Assembly (NCBI GenBank): GCA_947646415.1
Contig: CANSGN010000008.1
Span: 23,415 to 87,414 of the forward strand
Source of the DNA: an uncultured Clostridia bacterium
GTDB lineage: Bacteria; Bacillota; Clostridia; Christensenellales; UBA3700
Length of the DNA: 64,000 bases
Direction of reading: 5' to 3'
The position numbers and the translations under genes are program-made. Under the pieces are notes generated by a model. The model was not told where the DNA came from. It was given only the letters and a program-made list of their open reading frames with translations, and searched no databases. This document shows, one piece after another, positions 18,661 through 28,500 of this stretch; within the stretch, counting starts at the first letter, position 1; every line of letters begins with the position of its first letter.

Positions 18661-20370
18661 ATGGAAACCGAAAAGAAAACCACTACTAAAGTAAAAACAA
18701 CTAAAAAAGAAGATGTTGAAGTAAAAGTAGAAAGTAAGCCTAAAACAACTGCTAAAAAGACAGAGACTAAAGCGGCAAGTGCAACTACTGCAAAAAAATC
18801 TGCAAGTGCGCCTAAGACCGAAAAGACTGCCGTTGTTAAGGAAAATAAAGCCGCAGAGGTAAAAGTTGCTCCTAAAAAAGAAGAAGTGATAAAACCTGAG
18901 CCAAAGAAAACAGAGCCTAAGGTAAAAGCTGTGGCAGAAGAGCCTAAAAAGAAGAAAATTTTGTTTTTAGCTGGAGAATCCGCACCATTTATCCGAACAG
19001 GCGGATTGGGAGATGTAGCAGGCGCACTTCCTGCAACATTAAATGCACTTGGTGCAGATGCGAGAGTAATTTTACCGCTTTATATGGAAATTCCGCAAGA
19101 TTTTAAAAATGCTATGAGATATATAGGAAGTGTTTATGTAACGCTTGCTTGGAGATATCAATATTGCGGATTGTTCTCGTATAATTACAATGGTGTAACT
19201 TATTATTTTGTAGATAACGAGTACTACTTTAAGAGAAACGGAGTTTATGGTCATTATGACGATGCAGAAAGATTTGCATTTTTCTCAAAAGCTTGCTTGG
19301 AAGCATTAAGATTGATTGATTTTTATCCGGATGTTATACACGCAAATGATTGGCATACCGCTTTGGCACCTGTATTTTTGGATTGTTTTTATAGGGGTAT
19401 ACCTGAGTATCAAAACATTAAAACTGTATTTACTATCCACAATATCGAATTCCAAGGCAAATACGGCGAAGATTTGATAACAGATATTTTGGGCTTGCCT
19501 GAAGATAGACACAGTTTGGTTAAGTATGCAAAATGTACTAACTTTATGAAAGGTGCAATCGAGGCAAGTAACAGCGTTACAACTGTTTCTCCATCTTATG
19601 CAAATGAGATTATGGATAGATATTATTCATACGGTTTGGATAATATCTTAAGACAAAGAGGCTATAAGTTAAGCGGAATCGTAAATGGTATCGATGTGGA
19701 TTTGTACAATCCTGCTACTGATAAAGCATTGTTTAAAAACTTTGATTTTACAACTATAGAGGATAAGCAAGTTAATAAGCAAGAACTTTTAAAAATGTTT
19801 GATATGAACTTTAACAGCAATACACCGCTTATTGGTATGGTTACAAGACTTACCGAACAAAAGGGACTTGATTTGCTTTTAGCAAGGATTGACCAATTAA
19901 TGCAAAGCGATTTGCAAATTATCATTTTGGGTAAAGGCGATTGGAAATACGAAAGTAAACTTCAAGAGTTGCAAAACAGGTATTATGGCAAATTGAAAGT
20001 AATTATCAATTTCTCTACAGATATTGCAAACAAAATTTATGCGGGCAGCGATATGTTCTTGATGCCGTCTAAGTTTGAGCCTTGCGGTCTGAGCCAAATG
20101 ATTGCTATGAGATATGGTACTATCCCTATTGTAAGAAGGACAGGGGGACTTAACGATACGGTAATCGGTTTTAATCCTGCTGAACTTACAGGAAATGGCT
20201 TTACATTCTACAGCTTTAATGCAGACGATATGTGCGATGCAATTTACAGGGCAGCAGGCACTTATCACAATAAGCGTGAGTGGATATCTTTGATTGCAAA
20301 TGCTATGTCGGCCGACTTCTCTTGGAAAGCATCCGCAAGCAAATATCTTGAGCTTTACGACAGGCTTTAA
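18661..20370 (+). CDS. glgA: Glycogen synthase GlgA with long basic N-terminal extension
   Basis: A 569-residue GT5 enzyme that adds ADP-glucose units to glycogen. Residues ~98-569 are the catalytic body: KKILFLAGESAPF, the donor-loop RTGGLGDVAG, NDWHTALAP, and the C-terminal FEPCGLSQMIAMRYGT. Typical GlgA is about 475-480 residues; the extra ~97 residues at the start are almost only Lys, Thr, Ala, Glu, Val and Pro (repeats like TTAKK, APKK, KPEPKK) and are surely disordered. The conserved KxGGL lysine is Arg112 here. The start codon follows AAGGGGGTTAAA, so the extension is translated. It is the last gene of the glgBCDA operon. No clear terminator follows. Confidence 0.93.
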   Translation: METEKKTTTKVKTTKKEDVEVKVESKPKTTAKKTETKAASATTAKKSASAPKTEKTAVVKENKAAEVKVAPKKEEVIKPEPKKTEPKVKAVAEEPKKKKILFLAGESAPFIRTGGLGDVAGALPATLNALGADARVILPLYMEIPQDFKNAMRYIGSVYVTLAWRYQYCGLFSYNYNGVTYYFVDNEYYFKRNGVYGHYDDAERFAFFSKACLEALRLIDFYPDVIHANDWHTALAPVFLDCFYRGIPEYQNIKTVFTIHNIEFQGKYGEDLITDILGLPEDRHSLVKYAKCTNFMKGAIEASNSVTTVSPSYANEIMDRYYSYGLDNILRQRGYKLSGIVNGIDVDLYNPATDKALFKNFDFTTIEDKQVNKQELLKMFDMNFNSNTPLIGMVTRLTEQKGLDLLLARIDQLMQSDLQIIILGKGDWKYESKLQELQNRYYGKLKVIINFSTDIANKIYAGSDMFLMPSKFEPCGLSQMIAMRYGTIPIVRRTGGLNDTVIGFNPAELTGNGFTFYSFNADDMCDAIYRAAGTYHNKREWISLIANAMSADFSWKASASKYLELYDRL

Positions 20371-20501
20371 TATTGTAAATAGTTAAATTTTTTAGTCGTT
20401 ATTGCGATTTTTATTTGGACAAAAATAGAGTAATTTTTAGTTTTATATAAATTTATAATGTAAACTCATTGTAAAATAAAACAAATTGCCTATGCAAATT
20501 G

Positions 20502-20530
20502 TTGCTTAAAATCGCAATATGACATATAAT
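20502..20530 (+). promoter_or_regulatory. Sigma-A promoter of glgP
   Basis: TTGCTT, 17-bp spacer, TATAAT. Transcription would start near 20537, leaving a leader of about 140 bases before the glgP start. Confidence 0.7.
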
Positions 20531-20555
20531 TAAAAAGTAAGTGGCAGTAATCATA

Positions 20556-20577
20556 CTTTAGTATGCGTATACTAAAG
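20556..20577 (+). promoter_or_regulatory. Inverted repeat in the glgP leader
   Basis: CTTTAGTAT at 20556-20564 and ATACTAAAG at 20569-20577 form a perfect 9-bp repeat with a GCGT loop, at roughly +20 to +41 of the predicted transcript. It has no T run, so an operator or mRNA hairpin is more likely than a terminator. The sequence GTGGCAGT also occurs twice in the leader (20541 and 20642). Confidence 0.45.
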
Positions 20578-20676
20578 ATTAGTGATGCTAATTGCTTTAA
20601 TAAAATAGTTAATAAATTTTTAAACATCGCTTGGAAAGCTCGTGGCAGTTTTCCTTGCGATTTGTTAAGGAGTAAT

Positions 20677-23196
20677 ATGATAACAACAGAAGAATTTGAG
20701 AAAAAAGTTGAAAGTTTGGCTACTGTAATGTTTGGTAGAAAAATCGAAGATTGCAATCACAATCAACTTTATAAGATTATTGCAAGTGCAGTTAAAGATA
20801 TTTTAACCGAAAAAAGATTGACTTTCAAAAAAGCATGTGCGGGGCAAAATGCAAAGCATGTTTACTATATGTCAATGGAGTTTTTGCTAGGTAAATCTTT
20901 AAAAAATCATTTGTTCAATCTTGGTATTAGTGATATTGTGGAAAAGACTTGCCAAAAATACGGTTGCAGTGTTGACGAATTGTGCGAAATCGAGCCGGAT
21001 GCAGGTCTTGGTAACGGCGGTTTGGGTAGATTAGCTGCTGCGTATATGGAGTCACTTACTAATTTGAGTTATCCTGCAAGCGGTTTTTCAATCAAATACG
21101 AGTTTGGTATTTTTAAACAAAAAATGGCTGATGGTTGGCAAATGGAATTGCCTGACGAGTGGCTAAAAGATGGTGCTGTATGGCTAGCACCTCGTGAGGA
21201 GGATACTTTCCCTGTAACTTTCGGTGGAGAAGTAGTTCAACATTGGAACGATAATCGCATGGTTGTGGAAATTAAAAATGCGGATACTATCCTTGCAGTT
21301 CCTTACGATATGAATGTAAGCGGTTATCATACAGATGCCGTAAATACATTAAGACTTTGGGATGCAAAAGCATCTATGGACTTTGATATGCAAGCTTTTT
21401 CACGAGGCGATTATATCAAAGCTTTGTACAATAAATCTCTTGCAGAGTCCATAAGCAAAGTTTTGTACCCTGCAGATGACCATATCGAGGGTAAATCATT
21501 AAGATTAAAACAACAATATTTCTTTGTATCTGCATCTATCCAATCAATTATTAAAAAGCATTTGGCAGATTATGGCACATTGGATAACTTTGCTGACAAA
21601 GTTTCTATCCATATCAATGATACACACCCTACATTGTGCATACCTGAGCTTATGAGAATATTGCTTGACGTATACGGTTACAGCTGGGATGATGCTTGGA
21701 AGATAGTTTGCGGTACAATGAGCTATACTAACCATACAGTTATGGCAGAAGCATTGGAAAAATGGCCTGAGAGCTTGTTTGCTATGTTGCTTCCTCGTGT
21801 TCATCAAATCGTGCAAGAAATCAACAAGAGATTTTGTGCTGATTTATGGGATTTTTATCCTAATGATTGGAACAGAGTTGCAAATAACGCAATTTTGCAA
21901 AACGGTCAAGTAAGAATGGCTAATTTGTGCCTAGCTGCATCACACACTATCAATGGTGTAAGTGCTTTGCACAGTGATTTGTTGAAGCAAGATGTTTTCC
22001 ACGATTATTACAATATGCAACCTAAAAAGTTTACAAACGTAACAAATGGTATTACTTATAGACGTTGGCTTGCACTTTCTAACCCTAAATTGACATCTTA
22101 TATTTGCAGTTTGATTGGCGATGACTTTTTGAAAGATTGCAATAAACTTGCAGATTTGATAAAATTTAAAGGGGACAAAAAAGTTCTTGGCGAATTTGCA
22201 AAAATCAAAAGAGAAAATAAGGAAAGACTTGCTAAATATATCAAGGAAAACAATGGCATTGATGTCAATGTAGATAGTATTTTCGATGTACAGGTTAAGA
22301 GATTGCACGAGTATAAGAGACAGCTTTTAAATTGCATGCACATTATTGATTTGTACTTGAGACTAAAGGAAAATCCGGATTTGGATATACATCCTAGAAC
22401 ATTCATTTTCGGTGCAAAAGCAGCTCCTAGCTACTATACCGCAAAATCTATCATTCGTTTGATTTGTATGCTTGGCGAGCAAATTAACAATGACCCAGAT
22501 ATAAAAGGTAAAATCAAAGTTGTATTCTTGGAGAACTACCGCGTAAGCTTAGCGGAAATCGTTATGCCTGCATCTGATGTAAGCGAACAAATTTCTATCG
22601 CAGGTAAGGAGGCATCCGGTACAGGTAACATGAAGTTTATGATAAACGGTGCTGTTACTATGGGTACAATGGATGGTGCGAACGTTGAGATTCACGAGAA
22701 TGTCGGCGATGAAAATATCTTTATCTTTGGTTTGAGGGAAGAGGAAGTATCCAAAATGTACAAAGAGGGTTACTATCCATCTAGATACTACAACGAAAAC
22801 TATCGTATCAAACGCGTAATAGATATGCTTAACGAGGGCATTGCCGGTGTTAAATTTAACGAAATTGCTCACATTTTAACAACCAAAGACCCTTATATGT
22901 GCTTGGCAGATTTTCAAAGCTATGTGGATGCTCAAGATGCACTTGACAAAGCTTACGGAGATGTTGAACGTTGGAACAGAATGTCACTTGTAAACGTTGC
23001 AAAAAGCGGTTTCTTCTCCTCTGACAGGTCTATCCAAGAGTATGCTGATAGGATTTGGGCTTTGTCTCCTGTAAAGGTTAAAAAGGCAAAAGCTGCTAAA
23101 GCGGCAACAAAAACTGCGGTAGAAGTGAGCCAACCTGAAACTGAAAAACCAAAGGCAACAACAGCAAAAAAAGCTCCTGCGAAAAAGAGCAAATAA
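20677..23196 (+). CDS. glgP: Glycogen/maltodextrin phosphorylase GlgP with basic C-terminal tail
   Basis: An 839-residue GT35 phosphorylase that releases glucose-1-phosphate from alpha-glucans. Typical motifs: YYMSMEFLLG near the N-terminus, GLGNGGLGRLAA, and the PLP-lysine region KEASGTGNMKF followed by GTMDGANVEI. ATG at 20677 was chosen because TTAAGGAG precedes it and the earlier in-frame ATG at 20563 falls inside a leader inverted repeat without a ribosome site. The last ~40 residues (from VKVKKAKAAKAATK to the end KAPAKKSK) are a Lys/Ala/Thr-rich tail not needed for the fold, strikingly like the GlgA extension. It is transcribed separately from glgBCDA and followed by a terminator. Confidence 0.95.
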   Translation: MITTEEFEKKVESLATVMFGRKIEDCNHNQLYKIIASAVKDILTEKRLTFKKACAGQNAKHVYYMSMEFLLGKSLKNHLFNLGISDIVEKTCQKYGCSVDELCEIEPDAGLGNGGLGRLAAAYMESLTNLSYPASGFSIKYEFGIFKQKMADGWQMELPDEWLKDGAVWLAPREEDTFPVTFGGEVVQHWNDNRMVVEIKNADTILAVPYDMNVSGYHTDAVNTLRLWDAKASMDFDMQAFSRGDYIKALYNKSLAESISKVLYPADDHIEGKSLRLKQQYFFVSASIQSIIKKHLADYGTLDNFADKVSIHINDTHPTLCIPELMRILLDVYGYSWDDAWKIVCGTMSYTNHTVMAEALEKWPESLFAMLLPRVHQIVQEINKRFCADLWDFYPNDWNRVANNAILQNGQVRMANLCLAASHTINGVSALHSDLLKQDVFHDYYNMQPKKFTNVTNGITYRRWLALSNPKLTSYICSLIGDDFLKDCNKLADLIKFKGDKKVLGEFAKIKRENKERLAKYIKENNGIDVNVDSIFDVQVKRLHEYKRQLLNCMHIIDLYLRLKENPDLDIHPRTFIFGAKAAPSYYTAKSIIRLICMLGEQINNDPDIKGKIKVVFLENYRVSLAEIVMPASDVSEQISIAGKEASGTGNMKFMINGAVTMGTMDGANVEIHENVGDENIFIFGLREEEVSKMYKEGYYPSRYYNENYRIKRVIDMLNEGIAGVKFNEIAHILTTKDPYMCLADFQSYVDAQDALDKAYGDVERWNRMSLVNVAKSGFFSSDRSIQEYADRIWALSPVKVKKAKAAKAATKTAVEVSQPETEKPKATTAKKAPAKKSK

Positions 23197-23232
23197 TAAA
23201 AAAATCGATATAATTTTTAGCATATAAAACAA

Positions 23233-23264
23233 AAATAACTCCCGTATCAACGGGAGTTATTTTG
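23233..23264 (+). terminator. Terminator of glgP
   Basis: AAATAACTCCCG (23233-23244) pairs with CGGGAGTTATTT (23251-23262) around a 6-nt loop. Confidence 0.85.
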
Positions 23265-23409
23265 TTGTTAAAGATAAATTTTACAAGCAAATTTTTGTGT
23301 TTTAAAACAAATTCATAAAACTATAAAAAAATATTAATCTGCATAAAAATCGTGCGAAAATCGGTATTAAACGATAAAAACAGCTGATTTCAAGTTGTTT
23401 TACGAGAAA

Positions 23410-24264
23410 TTAAAATGGAAAAACAAAGTTTCCAGGAGTAATAAACAAATAGCTTATTAGCGATAGCAAAACAATTATAATAGGTTGGTGCAAAATATAT
23501 ACTGCCAAAGCTTTGTTGCCCCAAAAACTTACGGGTTTGTACCAACTGTATTTGTCTAGCATAGGAAGTACAGATTTCCGTTCCGCATAAACAAAACTGC
23601 CTACACTTGCACCAAGAAGAACATATCCTAAATTAGGCAGTATAGGGAAATAGTCTGCCGATTGATAGCCTCCAAAATATGTTGCGATAAACCCTAAGTC
23701 GGGATTTACGTTTTCAGGCGGATTTGCGCTATAAACTTGCGTTACAACTATAATTACTACCCCTGCAATCAAACATACCATACTTATCAATCGGTTGTTA
23801 TCCATACAAACTTTTGAGATGATGTAGTAAATCAAAATGGAAAAAGCCAACATGTGTAATACGCCGAAAGTAATGGACATATCAAACAAGGATGTTACTA
23901 ATGTTATGCCGAATGCTAAAAATAAAGCCTCGATTCCGCGTTTTAAATTGCTCCTTGATAGGTTGCAGGAAATACCGCAAAGTATGAAAAAAAGGCAAAA
24001 TATAATAGGATGAAATATCTCCCTTAGCATACCGCTTTCATAATTATAAGCAAAATTTAAAATACCATTATGAATAGGATTGGCAGTAGCCCAAGCTTCC
24101 CCGAAAATTTCAGATATATTGAACATAAAATGGTCCCAAATCATAAGCAAAACGCAAATGCCGCGTATAAAATCAAGTTCCCAAATGCGGTTTTTGCTTT
24201 GGGATAACTTGCGTTTTGATAGTGGCTTTGCGATTGTTATAGTACTATTACTTTCTTTTTCCAT
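23410..24264 (-). CDS. DUF1624 membrane protein, heparan-alpha-glucosaminide acetyltransferase-like
   Basis: A 284-residue multi-pass membrane protein. After a polar 25-residue start it has ELDFIRGICVLLMIWDH, the signature of the DUF1624/HGSNAT-catalytic family, and near the end NKALAVYILHQPIIIV, also typical of this family of membrane acyltransferases. About eight hydrophobic segments are visible. Human HGSNAT acetylates terminal glucosamine across the lysosomal membrane; bacterial relatives are presumed to acetylate cell-envelope sugars, unproven. Its first 17 bases overlap the end of the upstream gene on the same strand, so the two are co-transcribed and probably coupled. Confidence 0.8.
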   Translation of the reverse strand: MEKESNSTITIAKPLSKRKLSQSKNRIWELDFIRGICVLLMIWDHFMFNISEIFGEAWATANPIHNGILNFAYNYESGMLREIFHPIIFCLFFILCGISCNLSRSNLKRGIEALFLAFGITLVTSLFDMSITFGVLHMLAFSILIYYIISKVCMDNNRLISMVCLIAGVVIIVVTQVYSANPPENVNPDLGFIATYFGGYQSADYFPILPNLGYVLLGASVGSFVYAERKSVLPMLDKYSWYKPVSFWGNKALAVYILHQPIIIVLLSLISYLFITPGNFVFPF

Positions 24265-24871
24265 AACGCTTGCCGTCCTTTTCGTAGTTTAATGGTTTTT
24301 CCTTTACGTCAATAAGTTTAAAATCCCCGTTCGTATATTCCTGAAATACCTTAAAATGATTGTGATATTCGTGAATTATAATGGATGGATTGTTGTTAGA
24401 GCGGTAAACTTTTGGCGGAATAAAACCTTTTCTGCTAATATTAGGGTCATAATAAGGATGACTTCTGTGTGGCATACCGCCTTCGTACTTTTTAAAGTAT
24501 TTTACAGGCTTTTTTTCGTACATTTTTTGCCTTTTGTCCGCATCTTTTCTTTGCTGAAGTTCACGCTTTGCTTTTTCACTTTCCATAATCTGTCTTATGG
24601 GTTTTACAATCAAATTCCTAACCGAAATTATCAAACTTCCTATCAAAGTTAATGCCAAACCGATATAAAACAATATTGTGTTTGTATCAAGTACACTTAT
24701 ATTAAGCCCACCTGTAAGCATAAGTATACCGCAAACAATCATATAAATTGCAGGAATCCATAGCCCGAAATACAAAAGCATATATGCAATAATGTGCAAA
24801 AGAATTTTGGCGATTTTTATAACCGCCTTGATTATCCAAGCGAAAATTGCCGTCAATCCTAAAATGCGCAT
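24248..24871 (-). CDS. Uncharacterised two-segment membrane protein
   Basis: A 207-residue protein with long hydrophobic stretches at residues ~5-50 and ~60-80, then a Lys/Arg/Glu-rich stretch (about 95-125, likely coiled coil) and a soluble C-terminal part containing VYRSNNNPSIIIHEYHNHFKV. ATG at 24871 was chosen because AAAGG lies before it; an earlier ATG at 24955 adds a stretch without a ribosome site. It overlaps the following DUF1624 gene by 17 bases. I do not recognise the family. Co-transcription suggests a role with the membrane acyltransferase-like protein. Confidence 0.65.
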   Translation of the reverse strand: MRILGLTAIFAWIIKAVIKIAKILLHIIAYMLLYFGLWIPAIYMIVCGILMLTGGLNISVLDTNTILFYIGLALTLIGSLIISVRNLIVKPIRQIMESEKAKRELQQRKDADKRQKMYEKKPVKYFKKYEGGMPHRSHPYYDPNISRKGFIPPKVYRSNNNPSIIIHEYHNHFKVFQEYTNGDFKLIDVKEKPLNYEKDGKRYGKRK

Positions 24872-25549
24872 GTTTATACCTTTGTATAGCTTATTTAAGC
24901 ATATTATAACACAAAAAACGCCATTTGTAAACGATTTGATACAAAAATACAACACTCTAAAACGCTTGTAAAATAGTAAAAAAGTTAATTTTATATTGAT
25001 AAATCAATCATAGTTTAACAGGGGGTATGACGAAAAAAAATGAAAAATTTAAGCTATATTTATCAAAAAAATGATAGTTTTTTGCTGTTCTTTTTTACAA
25101 ATTTGACATTGTTTATTTACATTTTTATGCGAATTTTTTGCAGCTTTTGCAGTAAATTTTTTATCATTTTTTGTCCTGAAAACGACCATTTTTTACTGTT
25201 TTTTTATTGTAAAAAATCCTATAAAAATCACTTTAAAACTGTAAAAAAATAGAGGTAAAAATAAAGAATAAAGTGATAATGATTACTAGTTTAAAGATTA
25301 AATTTTAAGCAAATTTTTAGATAAAATTCATTAATTATTTTTAGCTACGGGAGCTTTTTTTAATAGAAAAAAACTTGCTAATATTTTTTCTTGCTAGAAA
25401 GTAACAGGCTATCCATTGTATAAAAAGAAAACTGCACGTAAAGTGTTTGTAAATTTAGGGAACGTTTAAGGTTGGTTTAAGGTCGCATTTATATAATTTA
25501 TTTAGTTAATAAGACTATTGCGCAGGCGACTGTGCATTTGGGAGGAAAT
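24872..25549. other. AT-rich 680-bp gap before the giant operon
   Basis: This gap holds the end of the minus-strand leader on the left and the giant-operon promoter on the right. Between about 25040 and 25260 there is T-rich sequence that can be read as a 70-residue Phe-rich frame, but it has no ribosome site and looks non-coding. No RNA gene, riboswitch or mobile element is recognised. Confidence 0.5.
25464..25497 (+). promoter_or_regulatory. Promoter of the giant operon with tandem 11-bp activator-type repeats
   Basis: GTTTAAGGTTG (25464-25474) is followed without gap by GTTTAAGGTCG (25475-25485), 10 of 11 bases identical, then TATAAT at 25492-25497. The place where a -35 box should be lies inside the repeats and does not match TTGACA. 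Direct repeats of one helical turn abutting a -10 are the usual target of OmpR/PhoB-type response regulators. A weaker third copy may precede them at 25453-25463 (6 of 11 matches). Confidence 0.55.
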
Positions 25550-28500
25550 ATGAGGAAGAAGAGATTTTTGTCTTGCTTGCTTGTCGTGCTATTGTTGGCA
25601 GTGTTTTCTGTCACTTTAGTTGCATGTAAGGAAAGAACTTCTCAAATAGTCACTCCGGAGGCTCCTGTAGCCGGTGAATCCGCACCGAGCGTAGGAGACT
25701 TGTTGCTTATTATGCTAAAAGGCATGGGCAAAATGGATGAGGACTTTGTGAGTATGGATTTCGAATCGGAAATCAAGACCAATGTTGGTAGTGTAGAAAA
25801 TCCGATTTGGGACTATCGTAAATTTTACTTAAAGGGCAATTTCAGACCTGACTCTGGGGACGATGAGGGTGAAGTTGAACTAGGCTTGGGCGTTATTGCG
25901 ACTGATGCAAACGGAAACGAAAGAGCCGACCAAAGTCAAAATTTCGAATTGTTTTTACATAACGGTAGATTCTACATGAGAGTAGGCACTACTGCTTTGT
26001 ATTTGGAAGATATTGACTTTAATTGGATTATCGAACAGTTGAGGAAAATCGACGGTTTGCAAAACCTTGTAGATACTATTTTGGGCTCTATCCCGGGACT
26101 AGGACTAAAAGGTAGTGTAGACGAGTTGATTGGCATTGTTGCGATGCTTATTTTCCAAATCGACAATCAAATGACTACATACAATACTACAACAGGCACC
26201 GGACACATTGCGTTGAAGTTCAACCCTGACCAATTAATCGCTACTATTGTTACTGCACTTGGTGGTACAAGTATTGACGGTGTGTTGGCAGGATATGGTA
26301 TGGGCTTAATGATACCTGACGGCAACGGCGGTATGAAACCTTACAGCATTGACGATTTCTTGGCAACGCTTGCGTTCCCTAACATCGATGTCTATGTTGA
26401 GGCAGATATCGAAAATAAAAAGGTTGTTATGGATACCGATGTAAACGGAAACAAAGGTTTGCAATTACATGTATATGATTGGCAAACTGAATATTTCCAC
26501 ATGAGTACAGGTGTTATTTACAGCACTACAGATGCTATCAAGATTATTCCTGATAACATTGCTACTTATCAACCTTTCGGTTTGTTAAAGTTCCAATTTA
26601 ACACCACAATCACTGTTGATGTCAATAATGTTGATGTTGGCAAACTTATCAACTTCTTTGCGGGCAAACAATTCTTGCCTGAAAATAGTTTGAGGTTATC
26701 TGCAAATGCAGGCTTGACAATCAAGCTTGATGCTGATATCCGCTTAAAGGAAGAGCCAAACAGTGCAAACCCTAACCAAATGGATGACAAGAGTATTTTC
26801 TTGTTAGAGCTTTATGGCGACAATAAAGATGTTCCTATGGTAGGTATTTACTTAAAAGACAAAAAGATTTATGTAAATCTTGACGACGCTATCAAAACTG
26901 AGAGCGGCAATATAGATATAAGACCTGGCAATATCGTTGTTGAAGGTGCGGAGGTAAGTAAATGGCTTACATCTGCTATCGGTCAGTTGACAGGTTTGGT
27001 TGAAGGACTGATGGACGATTTGTTTGCAAAAGAAGAAGAGGACGGAGCTCAAACTTTTGCAGCAGTAAACGATATTCAATTTAAAGACGGATATAGCTTG
27101 AGCGATATCGTGCTTCCTGTTGGCCATGACGACAATGGCAAAACATATATAAGCAAAACGTTCGGTACTATATTGGATATTGTTAGATATACAATAGGTT
27201 TTGAAGACTATATCGATTGGGATGCGAAAACAGGTAAAATCGAACTTAAAATCACAAACGAGTTCTTCCATAAATTATGCAATCAATTTGGCATAAATGT
27301 AAACGAACTTGCAACAATGAAAGATTTTGGTTTGATTACTCTTGGTATCGACCTTGCAAAAGGCTCTTGCTATTTAGATTTGGATTTGAACAAAGCAGTG
27401 TTTGACGAATCGCTAAGCGGGGATGACCAAAGCGTTTTGCACGCAAGGGTAGAGCTTGACAATTTCCGTTACGGTTTCGGACACCGTGATGAGTTGTTAA
27501 AGAAAATCGATGCTGCAACCGATGGTAGAGCATATATAGGTAATTTAAAAGACTTTATTTATAATGCAGTTGACGACTTGGATATAGAGTTCGAGGCTAA
27601 ATTGCAAATAGACAAAGGTATATACAATGCCGCTAATATTTTGGGTATTAACACAGGACTACCAAGTGTTAATATCGAGGTTGGCGATGCGTTTATTATG
27701 GATTTGAAATTGAATATTCAAATTCAAATGGACGAGGTTACATATAAAGAAGATAATAAAGATGTAACAAAGAAAATAATTACACGTGCATATATCGGTA
27801 TTACAAATGTAACAAGAAATCCAATTTTCCCTAAAGACGGAATGACTGTTCGTTTGTATTACTTGGATGACAGATACGAGCAAAACAATGTAATGAGTGC
27901 TATGTCGGCTACAAAGGAAGATAATAGTGTTCATGGTACACTTTATGCCGATATGTCAGAGTTTGAAATGATTAAAATTGGTATTCCAAGCTTTGCTATT
28001 GGCCTTGATTTGACTGATTTGATTTTCAGTATGATAGACAACTTGGCTATCGATTTCAAGATTCCTGAGTTCTTAAATGCTAATGAAAACCAAGACGCTC
28101 AAGCATTCGGTCTTGACGACGGAAATACAAGAACAGTTACCGCAGACGATGACTCTATCATTTATGACTTGTATACAAAAGATGCAACAAAAGTTGACAG
28201 ACTTTTAAAAGTAGAGCTAACTAGTGCATTGGTAAATGAGTTGTTCAAAATGTTTGATTTAGATATTGATTTTGAACTTCCTGAGATTAGAATAGATGCG
28301 GAAATTAATAAAATCGACGGTATCAAATTGAGCATTAAGGCATTTGATGGTGCCGGTGAAGATAAAAAGACACTTAGCCTAGACCTAGGTATTAATAAGT
28401 TTAAAATGGGTAGCCCTAATTTGGTTATCGATATTACACCACTAACCGATGGTATAAAGGAAAATCCAGATAAATACGGAGTGTTTATCAACATTAGCGA

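Noticed and set aside
20563..20676. Upstream start for GlgP at 20563
   Set aside because: That ATG lies inside a leader inverted repeat, lacks a Shine-Dalgarno site, and adds 38 residues not expected for the family; 20677 has AAGGAG.
14435..23196. GlgA and GlgP extensions as frameshift artefacts
   Set aside because: Both are in frame with strong start or stop context, low-complexity in the same style, and bounded by a good ribosome site or a terminator.
25040..25252. A 70-residue Phe-rich open frame
   Set aside because: It lies in T-rich intergenic DNA, has no ribosome site and its composition simply reflects poly-T; treated as non-coding.
25464..25485. CRISPR-like repeats
   Set aside because: Only two or three 11-bp copies with no spacers; position before a -10 box makes an activator site far more likely.
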